Source: Cotesia glomerata (lineage: Eukaryota > Arthropoda > Insecta > Hymenoptera > Braconidae). From it: a stretch of 64,000 nucleotides of DNA. Positions 12,159 through 23,795 of the stretch are shown here, in pieces. The notes beneath the pieces were generated by a model. That model made no database searches, was not told the origin of the DNA, and saw only the letters and a list, made by a program, of their open reading frames with translations. The position numbers and the translations under genes are program-made. The stretch's first letter is position 1. Each line of letters begins with the position of its first letter. Location: assembly GCF_020080835.1 (NCBI RefSeq), contig NC_058160.1:23485152-23549151 (forward strand), read 5' to 3'.

Positions 12159-12430
12159 CTAGTTGATTCAAGAGAAACATTCTTGATGCGAAGAAAATGT
12201 TTTAAAAAGAAATTTAATATACTTAAACGCAAGAATTTTTTGTCTTGAAATCCAGTTTCTTTTCTTGAAAAATTCTACATCTTTGATTATAAGTACTTTA
12301 TCTTTAATCGATACAGTTTAAATTTTTTATCAAAAAAATACATTTTTTAAAAACCAAGAATAATTTTATTTTTCTTTAAGAATTTTATATTCCTGGTTTA
12401 AAAACAAGTTTCTTCATTCAAAATATCGAA
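12159..12430. mobile_element. Degraded family A element
   Basis: GTTGATTCAAGAGAAACATTCTTGATGCG-like sequence, CTTGAAA words and later TTAAGAATTT words match family A interiors, but the terminal CACWG motifs are lost. It abuts family C copy 1. Confidence 0.4.
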
Positions 12431-12440
12431 AAAGCCTAAA

Positions 12441-13287
12441 AAAAAATCTGGAAAACGGTTGACCCTAAAGGCCATCCCTGCAACTTCCCCCCAATTCCAT
12501 ACCTAAACGCTTGAAATTGCACTTATGATGTTTCTGAGCTCTTCGAGCTCAAAAATACTATTTTTGTGTTATTTTGAGCTCTCCGAGCTCAAAGAAATAG
12601 TTTTTGTATGCTTTTGAGCTCTTCGAGCTCAAAAGTCTGATAGAAGTTCAATAAAACAGTATTTTTTGAATTTTCAAACTGCAATAATTTCTAAATGAAT
12701 GAATCGATTTTCATGCGGTTGGCAGAATTCCACGCAGTTTTTTAGAATCTATGATATACTTTTGAACACAAACTGATCGAACTATAAATCTTAGAGAAAT
12801 TAAAAAAAGTCACTTTTTCCGAATTTTTTCGACAACGATCACTCACGAACCAATCAACCAATTTCCTCGTTCTTGGTGGCGATCGACGTGATTTTTTGAG
12901 CTCTAATAATTATTTTATTTTGTCAAAGACGATCCGAAAAGAAATCTCGAAGTTTTGTGAAAAAAACACTTTTTTCGAAATTTTTCGTTTTCGATAACTC
13001 TCGAACCAATCAACCGATTTTGATGGGACTGGTGGCAATCGACGTGGTTTTTCAAGCTCAAGAGCTGATAAGTTTTTGGAATTGATTGGTAAAGACGTTT
13101 AGAAGTTATTCCAAAACAACGATTTTTTGAAAATTTTATTTTTGAGATTTCTCAAAATCTAGCGAACCGAATCGATTCAAATTTTCACGAAATTTAATGG
13201 CAAGGATACTCTTTGGATAGTCACCTATTTTGATCTGATCGGCCGAGCCGTTCAAAAGTTATAAGAGGTTTACACGCACACACACAC

Positions 13288-13360
<73 letters not shown>

Positions 13361-13511
13361 GCGCACGGACACCATCGCGGGAATAGTCAGGGAAGCTTCC
13401 TGTGACCTTAAAACGTCGAGATCTGATGAAAACTCGATTTTCGAAAAACGGGGTAAAAGCAATAACTTCCCGATTTTTGAAAATTTTCAATTTTCTTAGT
13501 GGGAAGTTAAA
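12441..13511. mobile_element. Family C modular element, copy 1
   Basis: The edges share sequence with copies at 41931 and 53587: a left lead (AACGGTTGACCCTAAAGGCC), AACTTCCC at 12482, and a right end CTTAGTGGGAAGTT at 13495-13508, so the inner ends form a TIR (AACTTCCCGCTAA in copy 2). Near the left are three GAGCTC-TTCGAGCTC palindromes (12536-12630). The centre holds four roughly 155-bp modules, each with an AAYCGATTT anchor (about 12702, 12856, 13012 and 13169) followed in three of them by a CGACG(C/T) or similar word and a poly-T. A CA microsatellite follows. There is no credible protein; Cys-Val runs in the ORFs come from the microsatellite. Confidence 0.75.
13273..13354. repeat. (CA)n microsatellite inside family C element
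   Basis: About 40 CA dinucleotides with two CG interruptions near the left end. The matching site in copy 2 also carries a CA run; copy 3 has only a short remnant. Confidence 0.95.
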
Positions 13512-14589
13512 AAGATATTTAAAAATAGTAAAGTCTTGCGTTGAAATCGTAACATTCTTGAATGGCGAACATTTTCTCTTTATTTTCTCGATTTAATTCG
13601 TGAATATTTTGATTCAATTGAAACTGAAAATTTCGAAAAACAGTAATTTTTTTTAAACCAATTAATCTTTTTCATTGTACTCAATTTAATCAAATCATCT
13701 TATGCAAGAATGATTAAAAAGCAAAATTTTATTTTGTTCAATTAAAAAAAGTTTGTTATCAAAAAATTGAAATTAATACAAAAAAACCTTGCCTGAAGAT
13801 CTCGGACCTAACATTGGAAGTTGAAATGAGATTTAATTTTTAGAGAGATAGTTGAGCGGAAAGGAAGAGTACACTACAAATAAGTCAGCAGTAGAGCACC
13901 TCAGTAAATAGTAGAGAGTATAGAGTGAAGAGTAAAGAGTTAAGAATAAGAATAAGAATAAGAAGAGGGCGGATGAGAAGGCGGAGAGAAACGGCAGAGA
14001 GGCAGAGCCGTAGAAATGTAGCCGGGGATAGCCCGTGTCCTTAATTGACAGGCTCTCAGTGGACCCAGCGTATACGTCCTTTGGTCGTGGCAGAACCTCG
14101 TTAGCGATACTCCGAGAGCCTCGAACGCCACTCAGAATGCCATCTGCACATACTACAGGTATAACCGCCGCGGATATATATGCCTGCTCTTTTATTTTCT
14201 CTTTCGATATAATACACATGCCTTTCTACATACATATACTTATACATATACATATGCCTCTCGCTGTTGAACGGGACGCGAGCGAGGAAAGACGTCTTTA
14301 AATTAGTTCGGACACATTATCGTCGATAACGCCGCCAGCATCCTTTGCTACCTTGTCCCAAGGCCTCGATCCTCCAAACGCGATTCTAAAAGTAAAGGCT
14401 TGCTCGTTCCTCAGTCGACAACAGACAACACAACCTTCAGCATGGTCACACACCGCCGTTAAGAGCTACACATGTTTGTGTGTGTCCAAATTTTAATTTA
14501 TTTTAAATCATGTTTGTCCGACCCCAATCAAACATTACTAAAAATCGCGACAAAATATCTAATATTACTTCGAAAAAAATTTTTATAAA
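13512..14589. other. Single-copy DNA with GC-balanced island 13.83-14.48 kb
   Basis: The island contains a 128-codon minus-strand frame (13833-14219) and an overlapping plus frame (14035-14301). The minus frame ends in Leu/Phe/Ser runs derived from a (GAATAA)n-type microsatellite at 13941-13965. With both strands open and no domain, I do not call a gene. Confidence 0.4.
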
Positions 14590-15110
14590 TACTTTTATCA
14601 GGAAATTTATAGGTCCATGCATGGCTTGATGTAAAAATTATCATACCAAGCCATATTTGGACATTTTTGGCTTAATATGTCCTTATATGACTCGATATAT
14701 CCTTACATCATCTGAAATAGTGATATATAACCTTATTACAATATTTAGTGTTGAAAATTTCCGACAGATGTCGCATGATCGCTGAATCTTCTCTTTATAG
14801 GAGAGTTAAGTTTAAGGCGTTAAATTATAAAATAAAAACTCTTTACTCTAGGATTTTTATAAACATTTTTTAACTTCATTAAATGTGACAAATTCAAAAC
14901 ATAAAATATCAAAATACATAAACAAAATAAAATTATTAATAAAATTATATAAGAACTAAAAACAAATATTTTTTTCACTCTTTCAAAAAGCTTATAAACA
15001 TTTTCGTTTAATATGACCTATTAATTGCCTACTTTTAAAAGAAATATTTATTATTTTTTTATCATACATTGCCATATACAAAAAATTTTTTCACGGCTAG
15101 ATCAAATATT
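14590..15110. repeat. Family F dispersed repeat
   Basis: Starts with GGTCCATGCATGGCTTGATG and repeated CCATATTTGGACAT / GATATATCC words, passes through the GTTGAAAATTTCCGACAGAT block (about 14751) shared with 10.7 kb, and ends near CCATATACAAAAAATTTTTTCACGG. The same CATAT-GG-CTGATAT vocabulary recurs at 17.1, 37.2, 43.9-44.1, 45.9-46.2 and 57.6 kb. Confidence 0.45.
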
Positions 15111-15740
15111 GATGACAAAATGTTTAGTCTGTAATTCTCTATCCAACTCAGAGTTCATTAAAGTTGAAAGCATTTATCAGCCATCATGAAAAAAAAATAA
15201 ATAAATAAAAAATTAACATCAGTGAACAAAAATAAATTGGCATTAAAGCACTCCTATCGATCATATGAATATCTACGCACTAAATCATTAAAAATTAACA
15301 TAAAATTATCATTAATCTCACTACTATCATCGGGATTATTATCATTATGATCACGAGCATGATTACCATCACCATCAAGATCACGATCGTAATCACAATC
15401 ATTATCGTGCTGATAAAGAATAAAATTAGCATTGATCAACGGAAATCAACTGCAGACTACTTTGTCAGTGAATATAATTTCGGACATTTATCGCATTACA
15501 GATACATATATGTGATTCAGAACTCGTGCTTCATCAAGACAATGAGGATAAGGATAAGGAAATAGGCGAGCTGCGAGTTGCGAGTTGTGAGTTGGCATAT
15601 GAAGGCTCAACTCACATACATCCAACTCGTATATAAGTAATGTGAGTCGGCATATCAGGGGCGGCAAACTTTATCCAACCACAAAGTGTGCATATCCATC
15701 GTCAGTACGTGCTGGAATGCACTAAGTACTCATTGTATGT

Positions 15741-15772
<32 letters not shown>

Positions 15773-16855
15773 ATACCCAAGCAGCAAGAGCATTGCATAG
15801 CACTCGTTCTTGTGATCATCGCTCACTCGTTGTAATTGCTCGACGATTACTGAATCAACACCTGCTGCCGGTAGTGAACTTATAACTTAAGTTTAACGTC
15901 GCCCCGAATAGAACTTGATAATCAATGTCATAATGTAAATGATAATTAAGACAATTCATTTAAAGATATTTAGCCGGCAAAAAGGATATTTATCCTCCTC
16001 ATTATTGTTATCTGTAAATGAGTGCATTAATTGGAGATTGTATTAAATTATTTAATACAGTGGTGAGTGTAGCACGGGATTATCAATCCAGGTAAAAAGC
16101 ATAAATAGTAGTTAATGAGCAGTCGGACATGAAGAATTCGAAACATCCGGTATGCTAGTAATTCGCGATACACTTAACTTATTGCTGGCAAGAATCCAGC
16201 AGAGAGAGCAGTAGGCATAGCTGGCAATATCGTATATAACTCACATCGTGTAAGCCTCCGAGGCCAATATATTACAATTTGTCTGGAAAAGATCAGAGCT
16301 CTTGTTTTTTTTGGACCCCCCGTTGGTCGTGGGTGACGTGGTGCCTCCGTGGGTCCTGGGAGCCTGTTATTGTCTCATTCAATGTCTCCACAAATCCATT
16401 CTACATATAAATATATATAACTGTGAATATTGAGACACGGTAATAACGACGACCTTTTCTTTTCTTATATGTTCCCTCTTTTTCATTTATTTAAGTGTCT
16501 CCAGGTCTTATTCCCATCAGCGATATTTATGCCTATGAGGAAGGCTCAAACAGAAAGACAACGAGCATATCATTATTATATTATGTATATTGTATAAGTT
16601 TGTGCTATTTGTTAAAAAGTGTGTATATTTTATTTCTTTATTTATTTTAATGTGTAGTTATAGTGTGAGAGCCAAGATGTGGGCAAACCCAACGGGAGAT
16701 TAACGATGGCGTTAAAACTTGACGATCAGGATAATGGTTACTTTTAATATTACATAGATATTATTTAACGATCCGTGAGGTCGTTGAGGTTTTTATAAGC
16801 TGCTATACTCATATCCAGATATATGTTTACCATATATTACGTCTGTTAACTATTA
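15111..16855. other. Single-copy DNA with microsatellites
   Basis: Contains imperfect ATCA/ATCATTATC repeats (15307-15410), which generate short open frames on both strands, and a GC-balanced stretch at 16140-16560. A TCGGCATAT word recurs near 15592 and 15650. No gene is seen. Confidence 0.45.
15736..15776. repeat. (TA)n microsatellite
   Basis: An uninterrupted alternating TA tract of about 28 bases flanked by GTATG and CATGTATATA; the Tyr-Ile run in the overlapping frame derives from it. Confidence 0.95.
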
Positions 16856-17625
16856 CGCCAATAATTGTTGATAAATATACACTGACTTGAGAATTGACCT
16901 TAGTTTAAATTTTTAAAACTTTCTGGTAGAATGAAGGAAGTTTGTTTCATTAATCTTACATCGCTAAAAAACTTCTTGTCAGAAAAAATTAAGCAAGAAA
17001 TTTAATTACAAAACTAAGAGCTCAATATTTGACATGAATAATAACAGTTGTATATTTTTTCCCCGATAAAAAATGTTATGAGGTTATATATGGACTGAAA
17101 TGGTCTAATACATTTATATATAATTTTTGATACGCCTTATTATGAAAATTAACAATATCAAAACATTTCAGAAAATTTTTCATAGGTTTTTAAAATTTTT
17201 TTTTTATAAGAGTATAATTTTGAAAATTTTTCTACCCAAAAGTGACATTTTCTTTAAATCATTTCTGTAAAAAAATTATCCGATATAGCTTTATCAGGGT
17301 ATGTATAAAAATAAAAGAATAATTTTTCATCTTTTCTAGAAATGTGTAAGCCAATTAATTTGTTTTATTGAACAAAAATAGGTTTAATAATTGATGAAAC
17401 TAAAAATAAAAATCAGATAAGCTTCTTAGTTAAGTCAAAAAAATAATTTTCGCTTAATAACATTTCAGATTCAATCTTCTTGTAAGAAGACGGCTCAACG
17501 ACTATGCACCCTCTGTTGGGGATAATTTGACACTAACCTAAAATGTCCAATTTTCGTAAATAAGCATATCAAGAAATATCGAAAATTATAAGTGAACATA
17601 TCAAATTTTTTGGGGCTGGAGCGAA
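16856..17625. repeat. Family F dispersed repeat, degraded
   Basis: Includes GGTTATATATGGACTGAAATGG near 17082, CGACTATGCACCCTCTGTTGGGG near 17500, and TAAGTGAACATATCAAATTTTTTGGGGC near 17590. Compare 37100-37310, where GCGATCATGCATCTTCTATTGGAG, ATATGGGCATATATAACC and ACATGAACATAG occur in the same order. The end points are not visible. Confidence 0.4.
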
Positions 17626-20429
17626 AATTTATTTCACAGGTTGAATATATTTCAATTTTCATAATTTTAAGTTTTTTTTTTATCTTTGTTTAAACTAATT
17701 TGCATTAACTTGACAAAATAGTTAAAATTAATATTCTAATTAATCATTTTAGTTTTAGTTATAAGAATATCATTTTAGTTGATTTTGATCATTGGAATTT
17801 ATTAATATAAAATTGTAGGCGTAGACTCAAATTTTCCAAATTTAGTCCGATACATAACAAAAATTTCCAATAGCCTAGTAACTCGTCGAACTCACAATTG
17901 ATAACCTTTTTATCCAGGTATCAATGTCACTGTCGATTTAACATCTAACACAAGTTTCTTAATTTTTTAATTGCCCGGTTCTCCTTGGGGATCGGAGCCA
18001 CACTGTGCGACTGTCATCCCAAATGCTGAGCTCGAGTATGAGGCTCGGATCCTGAGACAATCCAAGTGATTCATATTCTGGTTTGTTTTTTTTCCAATTC
18101 TATCCTATCCTCTTCAGTATTAGTACTGATCTCTCAATCAATAGCTTGCGATGATCATTATGATTATGATTTGGATGGATCGAGAATTTTCGTCAATGGT
18201 GTATAATTGATTGGAGCATGTCAAACGTGTTGAAACGAGCAGTTCCAAGATATCTCTAGTAGTATTGCTATATTCCCCGGATACTTTTTTCGATGGGAAT
18301 GTAACAAGACGTGACACGATGGGATTATTATCTCGGGTCCTTAAAATACCTTGAGATAAGAGGATCGTTTGCTACAGCGATCGAACAGGTATCTCTTTCT
18401 CTCACTCTTCTTCTACTCGGAGCCCAGACCAGGACGGTGAATTTTTTTTTTTTTTTTTAATATCGTCTTCCCAGAAATTAAAATACCTCTTTTATTTTTA
18501 CTTATTTATGTTGCAATTTTTGTGGGTAACAATTCGGTAGCATTGCCATCAATTTACAGTCCCTGCCACACATTTGTGGTTATAAAAATTGATATTTACC
18601 GTAATTACCCGTCAAGCTTATCTGCTGTGTTATTTTACGTGAAATTTTTTTTAATAATTTAAATAATTTCATTTTCTTTTAATTATCAATATGAATAATT
18701 TTTAATTAATGATTGAATTATTTTTTATATTTTATTGATAATCTAAATGTCATTGTAATTAATTTTGATTATTGATCAAAAATTGAATTTTTATAAATAA
18801 ATTTAAATTAAAAAAAAATAAATCAATTTAATTATTTTTCAAAAATTCAAAATAAAAATTTTTCAATTATTAATTTAAATTTTGAAAATTTGTTCCTGAG
18901 AGTAAGTAATTATTGAAATTTTTTAATAATTAATTAAAAATAGTAATGGTAACATTTCTAGATAACTTAAATTTAAACACTTTTATTGCGAAATTAATTA
19001 AACCTTGTAAATTGAAAACATCCTAATAATTTTAATTAAAAAATTTGCCATCTTGTTCTCTTCTCAAAGCTATTTCTTTCACACATGATGACGGTGTTCT
19101 AAATTAGTCTCTTTGCAGCGGACACCGAGTTCCACGAAATAAAATGGAAACTTTATTTTCTCTGGGGTAAGATCTTACCTGCTTTCATATTCGTGTCGTG
19201 TTTAGTTTGAGTAAGACAAAAAAAGGACAAAAGGAGAAATACCGGAGAAAGAAGTTTAAGTACAAGAATGTAAGGAGATTTAGTCGGAGATTTACTGCCT
19301 GACTTTTAGACATTTCTTCTCCTATATACATATAACAAAACATTTTATAAACTTTCTTTTGCTGAAGTCTCTTATTTGGACACTTTGACTTAAGTAGATA
19401 TCACTCTCATCTACTTCACTTTGGATTTTTATTTCTACGAAAAATTATTCGTCTATACAAAAATAAAACTGAAGAAGAGGAATTATAAATTTATTGATAT
19501 GACATGAAAGAAAGAACAGTGTCATCGTGGACATGTCAACCTAAAAAATGCCCATATTCACTTTTAAGCCGAGAGACAATTTATCTATTTCAAATGACGT
19601 AAAAATAAATTTAACCAAAAGAAGACACGGGTCAAAGCTCGTAAAAGTCTTCGTCTACCTGGTCATCTTGTTCTCTCTGTCTCTATCTCAGTCTCAGTCC
19701 TCACTTCTCTCTTTTTATCGTCCCCGAGGAGCGAGGAATTCTTAAAACAATGTGAGGTGACATCAACTTAGTCCCGCGTGCATAACTTCTCGTAGTGTGG
19801 TTATAAGGTGAGCCGAAGCCAGAATCAGAGGGATGTTTCTCACGACCCTTGGCTCGTTATCGAACTCTCAATGATTTGTGCGACAACCTGCCGGGAAATA
19901 TTGCCCGGAAAATCAAATCTGCTTGACTCTTAAAGAACTTTACTATAATTCTACACTACATACGAATGAAACCTCTGAAAGGCCGCCGTTCGCCAGACGA
20001 TAAATTAAATCTCCACTAAAATTATACCTTTTGTTTATAATACAGTTGACTCTTTTAATGGCTTCCCCGAAATCGTTCATTCTTCACCAGCGATGTCGCT
20101 AAATGTTTTGGTAGCTGAGTATTTTAAATTAAAGACTTGCTGCCCAATAACGTAATTTTTAACGTTTTACTCCTCATTAATATTCAATAGTCTGTTATTT
20201 GTTTCTTTATTTATATTCAAATTTCTAAATATGTGTGTCAGCGTGAGATAAAAACCCAGATACTAATAGGGGAGTATTTTACTCTACCCCTCGAGATTCG
20301 TAACTGATAAATTTTAATTTTTGTGTTGCTGGTGCTTTTGTTTTTTGTGTTTTTACATCAATGTTATTTTTTAACATATTGGTATCTTGATTTGATCTAT
20401 AGATAATGATCATTGTTTTTAAATTACGA
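17626..20429. other. Single-copy DNA with balanced islands
   Basis: 18,000-18,440 and 19,080-20,110 are richer in GC and CpG than the AT-rich middle (18,600-19,060). A T16 run is at 18446-18461. A 65-codon plus frame (19548-19745) ends in a Ser/Leu/Gln run from TCTC-rich sequence. No domain or RNA gene is recognised. Confidence 0.45.
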
Positions 20430-20792
20430 CACTGAAAAAAAGGTTTATTTGAGCCGAGAAAATTATTGAAACAGTACTGGTTGAAGTAAAAAAATTTTTT
20501 TTAACCACGATTTTCTTCGTTCAAAAAAATGTAATCTCGTCAAAGATAATTATTATTTTTAGAAATATTCTGTTAAGTCAAGTTTAATTTTTTTTTACTC
20601 AAGAATTTTTTTTCTTATTCCATTTAAATAAAAAAAAAAATCTTGATTTAAAAAAGTTATTTTGAAAAATTTCACTGTCTTAAATAAAGTAGAAACATTT
20701 TTGAACTAACCAATTTTTAAAGTTTGAAATAACCAATTTTTATGATACTTTTTTTGAAAATTTTTTCTGAATCGTTAATTTTCTTATCAGTG
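20430..20792. mobile_element. Degraded family A element
   Basis: The left end CACTGAAAAAAAGG and GAGCCGAGAAAAT words, then TCAAG words, and a right end ..TTCTTATCAGTG followed by TA (20793-20794). The arms have decayed, and the middle is AT-rich. Confidence 0.5.
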
Positions 20793-20794
20793 TA

Positions 20795-23089
20795 AAAAAT
20801 TTTGAAATCATTATTAAAATTTTTTTTTTAAAATAACTTTCCAACTTTGAAATTTCTTTTCAGTATTTCAAAAAAAAGTCCTTAATTATTCTCTTCATTC
20901 TTAGAATTAAAACAAGAGTAAATAATTTCATGTATTTCATTTTCTAATATAAATTCCCTTCATTAATAAATTAAAACTATGAATATCATTAATCTCCTTA
21001 AGACTTTAGTCCCAAAAATAAATCATATTTCACCTTAAGAGTTTCTCGATCTACCTCTCTTCCAGCTCAGCAAACAAATAATGATTCCATTATCTATATA
21101 ATTGTATCATTCTTCACTTTCTAATCGTAACATATACGGGCATTAAAGCCCTTCGCTACCGAGCATGGCTTCAGTCCGTCACCCATTAATCCCGAATAAG
21201 AATGTAGGCGCCAAAATATATGAACCCCATCGCAAATGGACTAAGTTTATAATCATTATCAGCACAGTATCTAATATCTCGGGTGCAGAATCTAAGCTCA
21301 GGGTTTGGGCTCTCGGATTCTCAGTCAGTCCTGGCTCTGGTTCTCCACCTCTACTCCATCCACTTTGAAGAAGCACAACCAAGCATTCAAAAAATAACTC
21401 CAGTTCTCGGTACTCGTTTATTTCTACGTATGCTATGAGCCAACAGCTTTAACATCACCGTGTTGGGGCTCACCTGCACGCGTGTGTCTCTACGAGGGAG
21501 GAACAAGACCAACAATAAGTTTATAATGGCCACAGGCTCGAATGCCAGGTATTTATCATTCTCCATTGTTCATCCGCATCTTTGTAGATCCAATTATTCT
21601 TTCTACACACATATGGAATGCATCTTTTGGCTAATAAAAATAAAATAAAAACAAATATATATGCATAAATGTTTAAGCATAAGTACAAGCATAAGCACAA
21701 GCTTAAAAATACAAATTGACTGGAGTCACCCGTAAGGATAAAAAACAAAAAAAGAAAAGGAGGAGAAGGTCTGTTGGCAATGTTACAAGCTCTAGGGCGC
21801 GAAGTCAACACACGTTACAGTAGTAGATAGATTTATCGTCGATATATATTTGCATGTCGTACCTTAGACTTTGCCTTTAGTCTTTGCTTTAGCTTTTGCC
21901 AGGAGAAACGTCCGAGCACTTGGTAAAGGGGGCGTGGGGATCTCCTCCATTGGCTCTTTGCATCCGAGTAATGGTTGCTTGCATTAGCTTCTCTCATCTT
22001 ATTTCTCTTATTTCCCTCTCGACTACTCTTACTCTTAACCGAGAGTTAGGCATCCGCAGAGACGTCGAGATCACGATCCCTAAGCCAGAAGGCAACCAAG
22101 GGAGCTCTCTCCATCTCCATCTTCGACTTTTACTCCCTCCGGGCTCCTTCTACCCGGTACCACTGCCTAGTAACCAGTACCAGGTACTATCTCTTCCTCG
22201 TAACCTGTACTCTCTACTGTCGAGATGTGTACTGTTTAGATGCATCGTGTACGAGGAATCCACCGAGACGAGACACCCCCTGATGAGAATAAACCCGAGG
22301 GCATCGTAGATCACAGTTCCGGTAACTTTGAAATTTTTTTCCTTTTTACTTTTTGGTAAATGCTTAAGGTTAAGGATGATTGTATTCAGTCAAAATCTAT
22401 AAGTCATACAAGAAAATTGGAAAATTTGTAAATTTTCTTCACTATAATTGTTTAAGAAGTTACAAAAAAGTAAATTTTATGATAAAAAATTTTAATCTCT
22501 CTAATGGTCTGATAGAAATTACTCTTTTCATTCAGTAGTAAATTTTGGAACGAGAAATTTGAGAATAGAATTTTTAATATTATTATCATCAACTATTATT
22601 TTGAAATTTGAAGATTTTTATTCAAAAATTTTAACTGAGATATTTGAATCGTGAGATAATTGTGACACTGATTAATTGCACGGGTGAGCAATTCTTTATT
22701 TCATTTAGTCCTTATAAAATACGTGGAAAGAAGAGAACAGTAACTCTCACAATGGAACATGGGAATAATTACCATGCTATGAGAGAGTTACTATTCTGCT
22801 CTGCTAATAAAATTCACATTAAAGGGTTGTTCATGGTTTGATTTATTGTATCTGGAAAAATCTTCCGTGAAGTGAAATTCATGGATTTAACATCTAAATT
22901 GTAGTTAGATTAGATCTTGGTGTTTTGATACCAGGCAATGAAGTTTCTAGTTTATGACCTTATTGAATGAAATGAGTTTAATGACCCTGAATAATTAAAA
23001 TTTATTTTTAGATTTTGAAACTGTTTAATTATTAATTTATTTTGGCATTGAAATAAGAAAATAGTTGTTCTTATATAGTTTATCTAAGT
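20795..23089. other. Single-copy DNA with large GC-balanced island
   Basis: 20,960-22,330 is the longest balanced island in the window's left half. It contains the longest plus-strand frame (21896-22309, 137 codons): low Lys, many Leu/Ser/Pro, no motif I recognise, and no obvious splice context. A candidate spliced or non-coding transcript cannot be excluded. 22,330-23,090 is AT-rich. Confidence 0.4.
22734..22795. other. Imperfect hairpin
   Basis: AGAA-C-AGTAACTCTC near the left pairs with GAGAGTTACT-A-TTCT near the right (14 paired positions with one mismatch). After an internal loop, CATGG/CCATG closes a short AT-rich terminal loop. The size resembles a miRNA precursor, but the large internal loop is against that; it may be a MITE remnant. 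Confidence 0.4.
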
Positions 23090-23145
23090 AAATTTTACTT
23101 GATTCAAGAACTTTTTTTTTTGGATCAAGTTAATTTTTTTTTCAA
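23090..23145. mobile_element. Family A fragment
   Basis: AAATTTTACTTGATTCAAGAAC and GGATCAAGTTAATTTTTT are the right half of a family A element; no left end is visible. It is first in a row of four copies. Confidence 0.5.
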
Positions 23146-23162
23146 TAAACCACTCGATAGAA

Positions 23163-23378
23163 CACTAATAAAAAATAAGTTTGATTCAAGAAAAAGCTCT
23201 TGAACCAATAAATTATTTTTATGAACTTCTTTATCTTGAAAAAGACGGAAAAAATCTTGAAATAAAAAGTAGATTTTACTTAATTAAAAAATTGTTGGTC
23301 TTGATTCAAGACAAGAATTTCTTCATCATAATTTTTTTGGTCCAGAAATTTTTTTCTTAAATTAAATTAATTTTTTTT
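23163..23378. mobile_element. Family A element, adjacent to next copy
   Basis: Begins CACTAATAAAAAATAAGTTTG and contains TTGATTCAAG and CTTGAACCAA words. Its poly-T right arm runs straight into the TA that borders the next copy, so its terminal CAGTG is missing. Confidence 0.6.
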
Positions 23379-23380
23379 TA

Positions 23381-23603
23381 CACTGAAAAAAAATTTAACT
23401 TGAATCAAGATGAAAATTCTTGAATCAAGAAAATGATTTTGAAGAGTTTCATTGTCTTGAATCAAGACAAAAAAATTCTTCAATTAAGTAAGATTTACTT
23501 AAGTCAAGAAAAATTTCTTAGTTTAAGAATTTTTTTACTCAAATCAAGAAGATAAGATTCTTCAAAATTATTTACTTGATTCAAGTAAATTTTTTTTTCT
23601 GTG
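23381..23603. mobile_element. Family A element, well preserved
   Basis: CACTGAAAAAAAATTTAACTTG at the left and ..AAATTTTTTTTTCTGTG at the right, bounded by TA at 23379-23380 and 23604-23605. The interior is CTTGAATCAAG and CTTGATTCAAG words in both orientations. 223 bp. Confidence 0.8.
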
Positions 23604-23623
23604 TAGTAAATCTTCTAACAGTA

Positions 23624-23795
23624 CACTGTTAAAAAAATTAATTTGATAAAAGAAAAGAATTTTTAATCAGAAAAAATATTTTAAAGAATTTCCTCATCTT
23701 GAATCAAAAAAAAAAAAAAATGCGTAAATTAAGAAAGTACAGTTTATTTGATTAATCAATTTTTTCTCTGAACCAAGTTGATTTTTTGAACAGTG
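23624..23795. mobile_element. Family A element, diverged
   Basis: Left CACTGTTAAAAAAATTAATTTG after TA; right ..AACCAAGTTGATTTTTTGAACAGTG. The interior includes an A-run and CTTGAATCAA words. It lies 20 bp right of the preceding copy. Confidence 0.6.

Noticed and set aside
13261..13360. CRISPR or other spaced repeat array
   Set aside because: It is a simple CA dinucleotide tract with no spacers, and the window is eukaryotic.
13221..13490. Minus-strand frames with long Cys-Val runs
   Set aside because: They translate the CA microsatellite inside family C copy 1; not a protein.
13833..14219. 128-codon minus-strand frame
   Set aside because: The C-terminal half is Leu/Phe/Ser repeats from GAATAA-type microsatellite sequence; the opposite strand is also open.
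21896..22309. 137-codon plus-strand frame as a gene
   Set aside because: No recognisable motif, Leu/Ser/Pro bias from CT-rich DNA, and no supporting splice or start context.
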